A stretch of DNA of 46,249 nt, taken from the NCBI GenBank assembly GCA_022826865.1, contig JAJDUC010000091.1, positions 1-46,249 of the forward strand, in the 5' to 3' direction. Positions 40,724 to 46,249 of the stretch are shown in pieces (within the stretch, counting starts at the first letter, position 1; each line of letters starts with the position of its first letter). Position numbers and translations under genes: made by a program. The DNA is from Anaerolineae bacterium. Its GTDB lineage: Bacteria > Chloroflexota > Anaerolineae > Aggregatilineales > Phototrophicaceae. The notes under the pieces are model-generated. The model did no database searches. It was not told where the DNA came from and was given only the letters and a program-made list of their open reading frames with translations.

Positions 40724-41617
40724 ATGACCATCCTTTGCTACGGCGAAATCGACCTGGACATCTACCTGAAGCTCGATCGTCTGCCGACCATGGAGCGCTC
40801 CGCCGATTGCAAGGACGAATTCGAGAATGTTGGTGGCGCCGCCGCCAACAGCGCTCTCTGGCTGGCGAACTGGGGTCTGCCTACGCGCCTGGCCGGCCAT
40901 GACCTCGGCGATGACCGGGCGGGCGACGCCGTCCGTCAAGCATTCAGCGGCTATCCGCATTTGGATGCGCGCTACGTCGCCTGCCACAAGGGATATCAAA
41001 CGCCGCGCTGCTCCTGCTTGGTCACGCCGGACGGCGAACGCAGCTTCATCGTGCACTGGCCGGACCCAATCCGCATGACGGCGCCAAGCGCCGAAATGCT
41101 GCAAGACATCCGCTGGCTGAATCTCGACAAATCGGGGCCTTTGCCCTTGCGCTTGCAAGCCGCGCGCATGGCGGTGGAACATAAGATCCCGGTTCTCATC
41201 AACGACATATACGATGTGGACAACCCGATACTGCCGCTGGTGGATGTGCTGGTCCTTTCCGCCGATATCATCCGCAACCGACATCAGCGCGCTGACCCCG
41301 GTCGCCTGGCGGTCGAACTCCAGGCGGTTGGCGGCTGCGATGTCATCATCACTGACGCCGGAGGCGATATCAACGTTCTCCCGCGCAATGGCGAGCGCGC
41401 GACGATTAGGCCGCCGGCCGTCCGTCCCCTGGATACAACCGGCGCCGGCGACATATTCAAGTCGGGATTGTTATATGGATTGCTGCAGGGCCTTCCGGTC
41501 TCGCAGGCGGCGCGTTGGGGCGCCGCGTCCGGAAGCCTCATGTGCCAATTCGCCGGCACTACCGAAACCCTCGCCCCGCTCAGCGCAGTTGAGGCGCTCC
41601 GCGCCACGATAGACTGA
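40724..41617 (+). CDS. PfkB-family carbohydrate or nucleoside kinase
   Basis: 297 aa. The N terminus MTILCYGEIDLDIYLKLDRLP and GGAAANSALWLANWGLPTRLAGHDLGDD (37-64) form the substrate lid. The C-terminal signature DTTGAGDIFKSGLLYG (237-252) carries catalytic D243. The family includes ribokinase, adenosine kinase and pseudouridine kinase. Behind two ADP-ribosylglycohydrolase-family genes it probably phosphorylates the released sugar (ribose-like). VINT-type ribokinase residues are not clear, so the exact sugar stays open. The next gene is set apart by its own promoter, so this is probably the end of the operon. Confidence 0.9.
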   Translation: MTILCYGEIDLDIYLKLDRLPTMERSADCKDEFENVGGAAANSALWLANWGLPTRLAGHDLGDDRAGDAVRQAFSGYPHLDARYVACHKGYQTPRCSCLVTPDGERSFIVHWPDPIRMTAPSAEMLQDIRWLNLDKSGPLPLRLQAARMAVEHKIPVLINDIYDVDNPILPLVDVLVLSADIIRNRHQRADPGRLAVELQAVGGCDVIITDAGGDINVLPRNGERATIRPPAVRPLDTTGAGDIFKSGLLYGLLQGLPVSQAARWGAASGSLMCQFAGTTETLAPLSAVEALRATID

Positions 41618-41661
41618 GGGCCGCGAGACAGGCCGAATCCTCCGCTGTCGCGCCGCTGCCG

Positions 41662-41689
41662 TTGAGAATCCCTTTCAAACTGCTACAAT
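41662..41689 (+). promoter_or_regulatory. Sigma-70-like promoter of the his genes
   Basis: TTGAGA (41662-41667), a 16-nt spacer and TACAAT (41684-41689), about 40 nt before the hisD ATG. Both boxes match 5/6. Confidence 0.65.
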
Positions 41690-41727
41690 GGCGTCTCGAC
41701 CATCCAGCGGGATCGAGGGCAATTCAC

Positions 41728-43074
41728 ATGGCAAGCGAAGGCGATTGGCGCATCTTCACCGATATCGCCGAAGCGCGGAGCAGCATTCTGAAGCGCGATT
41801 CCTTGCGCGATTATGACGCGCCCGAAGGCTTGATCGAGGGCGCGGTCGAGATTTTCGGTGAGCGTCTCCTGCCCGAGGATGCCGTCAAGCGCATCATTCA
41901 GAGCGTGCGCGCCGGGGGCGATGAAGCCCTTCGCGACTGGAATCGCAAAATCGATCGGACCGACATCGAGGAACTGCTGGTCCCAGACGAAGATCTTGAA
42001 GCAGCTTTGGAGTCGATCCCGCCCGATTTGCGCGCCGCGCTCGTCACTGCTTCGGAACGCATACGCGCCTTCCATCAACAACAGCCGCTGCACAGTTGGA
42101 TCGATGCCGGGGCGGATGGGTCCTTGGGACAACTGGTGCGGCCGGTCGATTCAGTGGGCGTCTATGTGCCCGGCGGTACGGCGCCCCTGCCCTCCTCTCT
42201 CTTGATGAGCGCCATCCCGGCGCAGGTCGCGGCTGTGCCCGAGATAATCGTCTGTACGCCGCCCGGCAGCGGCGGCGGCGATGTGCATCCGGCGATTTTG
42301 GCGGCGGCGGCGATTGCCGGCGTCAAGCGCGTTTACCGCGTCGGCGGGGCGCAGGCCATCGCCGCCATGGCCTATGGGACAGAGAGCATTCCGCGCGTCG
42401 CCACCATCGTCGGCGCCGGCAACTTATTCGTCACGCTGGCGAAACAGCAAGTTTATGGCGATGTCGGCATTGACGGCACACTCGGGCCGACGGAAACATT
42501 GCTCATCGCCGACGCGAACGCGGACGCGCGGCTGGCTGCGGCCGATCTGTTGGCGCAAGCGGAACACGATGTTTTGGCATCCGCCATATTGATCACGCCC
42601 TGCCTCGACCTTGCCCGCGCCGTGCAAGGGGAGATGCAGCGACAGCTCCCGGCTTTTGAACGGGAGGATATCATGCGCGAATCCCTGCGCCAGCGCGGTG
42701 GCGCCGTCATCACGCGCAACCTGGCTCAGGCTTTTGAACTGGCGAACGAGTATGCGGCTGAACATCTATGCCTGCTGCTGGACGATCCCTGGCGCTGGAT
42801 CGGCCAGGTACGCAATGCCGGCGGCGTTTTTCTGGGCGAACATTCCTATGAAGTGCTCGGTGATTATGTCGCCGGCCCCAGCCATGTGATGCCAACGGGC
42901 GGCACGGCGCGCTTCGCTTCGCCTCTGAATCTGCTCCATTTTGTCAAGATAACCAGCTTGATCGCCCTGGAGCAAAATAGCGCCCGCGCCCTCAGCCAAC
43001 CGGCCCAGTTGATCGCCCGCGCCGAATCACTGACCGCGCACGCAGCGGCGGCGAGATTGCGGAGTTCAAAATGA
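41728..43074 (+). CDS. hisD: Histidinol dehydrogenase
   Basis: 448 aa. Catalyses the last two oxidations of histidine synthesis (histidinol to histidine, two NAD). The ATG at 41728 is chosen because the promoter occupies the alternative start at 41662 and GAGGG lies just upstream. The zinc ligands match the E. coli enzyme: Q277 and H280 in LLAQAEHD, D379 in LGDY and H438 in LTAH. The catalytic pair E345-H346 sits in EYAAEHL. GPSHVMPTGG is also intact. Normal length. It overlaps hisC by 4 bp (ATGA). Confidence 0.96.
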   Translation: MASEGDWRIFTDIAEARSSILKRDSLRDYDAPEGLIEGAVEIFGERLLPEDAVKRIIQSVRAGGDEALRDWNRKIDRTDIEELLVPDEDLEAALESIPPDLRAALVTASERIRAFHQQQPLHSWIDAGADGSLGQLVRPVDSVGVYVPGGTAPLPSSLLMSAIPAQVAAVPEIIVCTPPGSGGGDVHPAILAAAAIAGVKRVYRVGGAQAIAAMAYGTESIPRVATIVGAGNLFVTLAKQQVYGDVGIDGTLGPTETLLIADANADARLAAADLLAQAEHDVLASAILITPCLDLARAVQGEMQRQLPAFEREDIMRESLRQRGGAVITRNLAQAFELANEYAAEHLCLLLDDPWRWIGQVRNAGGVFLGEHSYEVLGDYVAGPSHVMPTGGTARFASPLNLLHFVKITSLIALEQNSARALSQPAQLIARAESLTAHAAAARLRSSK

Positions 43075-44165
43075 GCCATAAGCTGCGGATACGGCGCGAT
43101 ATCGCCGCGATGAGCGCCTACACGCCAACCACCTCTTTGGACGTCTTCGCCGAGCGATTGGGCCTGGCCGCGGAGAAATTGATCAAGCTGGATGCCAACG
43201 AGAATCCTTTTGGTCCCTCTCCGCAGGTCATCGACGCCTTGGCGAATCTGCCCAACATGCACGTGTACCCGGATCCAGAATCCGGGCGCCTGCGCGAGCT
43301 GCTGGCCGATTATACCGGCGTGCCGGCCAAGCGGATTCTATGCGGCGCCGGCGCTGACGAACTTATCGAGCTCATCTTGCAGCTATTCATTGAGCCGGGC
43401 GATGTCGTCATCAATACGCCGCCGACCTTCGCCATGTATGGCTTTGACACGCCGCTCTATCACGGCAGCGTCATTGATGTGTATCGCGGGCTGGATTTCT
43501 CGCTGGATGTTGCGGCGATCGAAGCGGCCGTCCAGGAACATCGCGCCAAGCTGGTTTTTCTATGTTCGCCCAACAACCCCAGCGGCGATGTCATTGATCC
43601 GAATGACATCCGGCGCTTGCTCGCGCTGCCGGCGACAGTTGTGGTTGACGAAGCTTATATCGAATTTGCCGAGGCGGAGAGTATAATCTCCTGGGTGGCG
43701 GCGCGCGACAACCTGATCGTCTTGCGAACGATGAGCAAGTGGGCGGGCCTGGCGGGCCTGCGCGTGGGCTATGGCGTATTTCCAGACGCGCTGATGCCGC
43801 AGCTCTGGAAGATCAAGCAGCCTTACAACATCAATGTCGCGGCCGACCTGGCGGCGCAGGTCTCTTTGCAAGACTCCGCCTACCTGCTGGAGCGGGTTCG
43901 CCAACTGGTGGTTCAGCGGAAGCGCCTCGAAACGGCCTTTGCCGAACTGCCATACCTGTCGCCCTACCCGAGCCAGGCGAATTTCCTGCTCAACCGCGTC
44001 ATTGGCATGTCGGCGGCGGATCTGCGTGATCGGCTGGCGCGCGCGGGCATCATCGTCCGCTACTACGAAAAGCCGCGCCTCTTCGACCACATTCGCATCA
44101 GCGCGGGCAAAAAGGAACAGGTTGACCGCCTGCTGGAAGCGCTGTGGTCGATAGCCTGGGGCTAG
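43071..44165 (+). CDS. hisC: Histidinol-phosphate aminotransferase
   Basis: 364 aa, a PLP enzyme converting imidazole-acetol phosphate and glutamate to histidinol phosphate. Class II aminotransferase motifs: [12 protein letters not shown] (40-51), [23 protein letters not shown] (165-173), VVDEAYIEF and the PLP lysine K223 in [17 protein letters not shown]. It is coupled to hisD by the 4-bp overlap. A 61-nt gap separates it from hisB. Confidence 0.95.
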   Translation: MSHKLRIRRDIAAMSAYTPTTSLDVFAERLGLAAEKLIKLDANENPFGPSPQVIDALANLPNMHVYPDPESGRLRELLADYTGVPAKRILCGAGADELIELILQLFIEPGDVVINTPPTFAMYGFDTPLYHGSVIDVYRGLDFSLDVAAIEAAVQEHRAKLVFLCSPNNPSGDVIDPNDIRRLLALPATVVVDEAYIEFAEAESIISWVAARDNLIVLRTMSKWAGLAGLRVGYGVFPDALMPQLWKIKQPYNINVAADLAAQVSLQDSAYLLERVRQLVVQRKRLETAFAELPYLSPYPSQANFLLNRVIGMSAADLRDRLARAGIIVRYYEKPRLFDHIRISAGKKEQVDRLLEALWSIAWG

Positions 44166-44226
44166 CGCTTGCCAACCTTATGCTATTGCCCGGATTATGT
44201 TATCGTTTGGGATGAGGATGCGGGCC

Positions 44227-44823
44227 ATGACTGAGCGAAAAGCCACGATTAATCGCGATACCAAAGAGACAAGGATTGAACTCAGTCTCAATCTTGATGG
44301 CGTCGGCTCGGCGGATATCAGCAGCGGCATTGGTTTCTTTGACCACATGCTGGGGCATATCGCCTTGCACGGAAAATTCGACCTGCGCGTCAAAGCCGAA
44401 GGCGACCTGCATATCGACGCCCACCACACAATCGAAGATATCGCCATCTGCCTCGGCCGCGCGATCGATGAAGCCCTGGATTCGCGCGCCGGCATTCAAC
44501 GCATGGGCGCCGCTTACGTGCCGATGGATGAAGCCCTGGCCCGCGTTGTTATCGACCTGAGCGGGCGACCCTACGCCGTCATCCAGGCCGAGTTCGGCAC
44601 GGCGCTTATGGGAAAGATGCCGACTGACCTGGTCGCGCATGCCTTGGAAACCATCGCCGCGCAGGCCCGGATGAACCTGCACGCCGAAGTTCTCTATGGG
44701 CGCAACGATCATCACAAAGCCGAGGCGCTCTTCAAAGCCCTCGCGCGCGCCCTGGCTGCGGCCGTATCCATTGATCCCGGGCGGCAAGACATACCTAGCA
44801 CCAAAGGCACACTGACGGAGTAA
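44227..44823 (+). CDS. hisB: Imidazoleglycerol-phosphate dehydratase
   Basis: 198 aa from the ATG at 44227 (a 44197 start would add 10 residues; GAGG lies before 44227). The Mn-dependent dehydratase has its two His clusters: [13 protein letters not shown] (37-49) and DAHHTIED (64-71), with repeats later ([37 protein letters not shown]). It is monofunctional, as the phosphatase is a separate gene here. It is followed after 6 nt by hisN. Confidence 0.95.
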   Translation: MTERKATINRDTKETRIELSLNLDGVGSADISSGIGFFDHMLGHIALHGKFDLRVKAEGDLHIDAHHTIEDIAICLGRAIDEALDSRAGIQRMGAAYVPMDEALARVVIDLSGRPYAVIQAEFGTALMGKMPTDLVAHALETIAAQARMNLHAEVLYGRNDHHKAEALFKALARALAAAVSIDPGRQDIPSTKGTLTE

Positions 44824-44829
44824 GCGACC

Positions 44830-45585
44830 ATGCAGGAATTCGTCGATTTCAGCAAAGCGCTCGCCCAGGCCAGTGGCGATATCATCATGCGCTATTTCCG
44901 CAGCGGAATCGCGGTGGAGACCAAGGCGGACGAATCACCGGTGACGATCGCTGACCAACAAGCCGAAGAGATCATGCGCGAAATGATCATGAAGGAATTC
45001 CCGGAACACGGCATCATCGGCGAAGAATTCGGGGCGCATAACGAATCCGCCGACTATCAGTGGGTGCTCGACCCCATCGACGGCACAAAATCCTTCGTCA
45101 GCGGCACATTTCTATTTGGCACCCTTATTGGCTTAATGAAAGACGGGCAGCCGATCGTCGGCGCGATTCATCATCCCGTCACCGCTCATCTGCTGATCGG
45201 CGACGGCGATGAAGCGCGCCTCAACGACGAGCCGGTCTGTGTGCGCGATACGCGGCATCTGCGAGACGCGGTCATGTGTTATACCGACTTCATCCATGTC
45301 GGCCAATATCAAAACGGCATCGCTTTTCAACAGTTGATGGGCCGGACGAGCTACAACCGCACCTGGGGCGATTGCCACGGTTATTTCCTGCTGGCGACCG
45401 GCTATATCGATATTATGCTTGATCCGATCATGCACCTGTGGGACACCGTCGCCCTGGTTCCCATAGTTGAAGGCGCTGGCGGCACGATCACCGCCTGGAA
45501 CGGCGGTCCCCCGCTTAGCGGCAACGGCATCATCGCCAGCAACGGGATCCTGCACAGCCAGGTGCTGCGCGTGCTTTTCGCCTAG
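44830..45585 (+). CDS. hisN: Histidinol-phosphatase, inositol-monophosphatase type
   Basis: 251 aa. Lithium-sensitive phosphatase fold: metal ligands E65/E66 in GIIGEEFG, D81, D84 in WVLDPIDGTKSF, and LWDTVALVPIVEGAGG near the end. Position in the his operon and the WGDCHGYFLLATG segment fit HisN rather than inositol monophosphatase. It removes phosphate from histidinol phosphate before HisD acts. Together with hisD, hisC and hisB this gives the last four steps of the pathway in one transcript; the early genes (hisG, hisA, hisF and so on) are not in the window. Confidence 0.9.
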   Translation: MQEFVDFSKALAQASGDIIMRYFRSGIAVETKADESPVTIADQQAEEIMREMIMKEFPEHGIIGEEFGAHNESADYQWVLDPIDGTKSFVSGTFLFGTLIGLMKDGQPIVGAIHHPVTAHLLIGDGDEARLNDEPVCVRDTRHLRDAVMCYTDFIHVGQYQNGIAFQQLMGRTSYNRTWGDCHGYFLLATGYIDIMLDPIMHLWDTVALVPIVEGAGGTITAWNGGPPLSGNGIIASNGILHSQVLRVLFA

Positions 45586-45991
45586 TAGGGGCGTTTGTCG
45601 GCCAGTGTCGGCGGTCAGTGTCTACGCGACCCGCTGAAACGTTCGCAACTTGCAGGCCATATTCAACGGGCGTCTCAGCGAGACGCTCCTGCATTTTCAC
45701 AATTTTTGTGACCACCGATTCATGATTTTGATGCGATTGGCCCGACGCGGCGGGGTAGTGTATCAATTTCGGTTGAAATAGCCTGGTAGGGGCGATCCGG
45801 GGGATCGCCCGATGGGTACGAACAGGATCGAAATTGGGCGACTCACCGAGTCGCCCCTACCAAATCGTCGGTATTTGAAGAAATTCAACCGACTTTGATA
45901 CAGTACCCGCGGCGGCCGGCGATTTGCGTTCGGATGATTTATTTTGTACAGTCATCGTTCAATCTGAGTTTTGCATGACCGGAGGCGCCGA
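45586..45991. other. Repeat-rich gap without a gene
   Basis: About 400 bp. A decayed repeat (GTAGGGG at 45585, GGGCGTCTC-agc-GAGACGCTC at 45668-45688) is followed by an AT-richer stretch and the intact double stem-loop 45786-45860. No open frame with coding character is seen on either strand. Confidence 0.6.
45786..45860. repeat. Double stem-loop element (GGGCGA family), intact copy
   Basis: 75 bp from GTAGGGGCGA to TCGCCCCTAC. Hairpin I is GGGCGATCC-ggg-GGATCGCCC (45790-45810) and hairpin II GGGCGACTC-acc-GAGTCGCCC (45836-45856). Same build as 22071-22142, with different inner stem bases that still pair. Confidence 0.8.
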
Positions 45992-46249
45992 GTGAAGGCA
46001 AGATGCTTTGTCGTCGCGTTATTCCTGTTTTTTCTTTCCAGCGCGGTCTCGGCTCAAACATATCTTATCCGCGTGACGAATAACACCAATTTGCGCGCTT
46101 CATATAGCCTGGATAGCGCCGTGCTCACAAGCGCGCGCGCCGGCGCGACCGTGGAGGTCACCGGCCAACACAACCGCTGGCTGCGCGTCCAACATGAGGG
46201 CCGGGAGTTGTGGATGGCGAGTTGGGTCAGCCACAGCCGCGTCCAAACC
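45992..46249 (+). CDS. Secreted SH3-domain protein, cut by the window end
   Basis: A GTG at 45992 with GGAGG (45981-45985) opens 86 codons that run off the window. The signal peptide ends SSAVSAQ. Then YLIRVTNNTNLRASYSLDSAVLTSARAG and WLRVQHEGRELWMASWVSHSRVQ follow, closely matching the SH3b domain of the protein at 16890 (TNLRAGYSLESAVLESAPAG, RELWMASWVRHSRV). The rest, including any Cys repeats or peptidase domain, lies outside. The two are clearly paralogues of a lineage-specific secreted family. Confidence 0.8.
   Translation, partial: MKARCFVVALFLFFLSSAVSAQTYLIRVTNNTNLRASYSLDSAVLTSARAGATVEVTGQHNRWLRVQHEGRELWMASWVSHSRVQT

Overview
The window is 46 kb of GC-rich, densely coded bacterial DNA, almost all on the + strand. 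It has Shine-Dalgarno starts, many ATGA stop/start overlaps and a very high load of ABC importers. Secreted binding proteins with short signal peptides ending in AQ, CUT1-type importers without their own ATPase, several DUF917/hydantoinase genes and SH3-type secreted proteins together suggest a heterotrophic member of the Chloroflexota (Anaerolineae or a related class). That assignment is inference; no rRNA or marker gene is present.

Layout. 1-5675: acid-sugar catabolism, with a glucarate-dehydratase-like enolase, a DapA-fold lyase/dehydratase, a VapBC-like pair, a second enolase-superfamily dehydratase and a divergent Gfo/Idh/MocA oxidoreductase. 5839-13381: a peptide/nickel-type ABC importer (binding protein, two permeases, two ATPases), split after its binding-protein gene by a two-gene cassette of unknown function (7500-9240). 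13425-23911: a second oxidoreductase, four DUF917 (S-methyl-thiohydantoin-desulfurase-like) paralogues and one HyuA-type hydantoinase/oxoprolinase, interrupted by a RhuM-family gene and a secreted SH3/Cys-repeat/HEXXH protein. 23930-25585: debris, including a promoter with a small orphan gene, a frameshifted PIN-toxin gene and a sulfatase-gamma-glutamyltransferase chimera. 25746-32287: two complete sugar importers lacking ATPases. 32585-41617: an importer with tandem duplicated binding proteins, two permeases, two ADP-ribosylglycohydrolase-family proteins and a PfkB kinase, which together look like an uptake, glycosidic-cleavage and phosphorylation route for a ribosylated or nucleoside-like compound. 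41662-45585: a histidine-biosynthesis segment hisD-hisC-hisB-hisN behind a good sigma-70-like promoter. 45992 to the end: the start of a second SH3-type secreted protein.

Two small-repeat families run through the window. One is a GGGCGA...TCGCCC stem-loop, often in pairs forming ~70-bp units, whose central stem bases change from copy to copy while pairing is kept. The other is C-run/G-run palindromes, two of which lie inside coding regions and add exactly 16 and 24 codons without breaking the frame; a related palindrome lies in the N-terminal codons of a permease gene. Every one of the five ABC binding-protein genes is followed directly by a stem-loop. A 42-bp direct repeat derived from the 3' end of the broken gamma-glutamyltransferase brackets a whole sugar-importer operon. 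The most interesting parts are the in-frame palindromes, the 7500-9240 cassette and the ADP-ribosylglycohydrolase/kinase/importer island.
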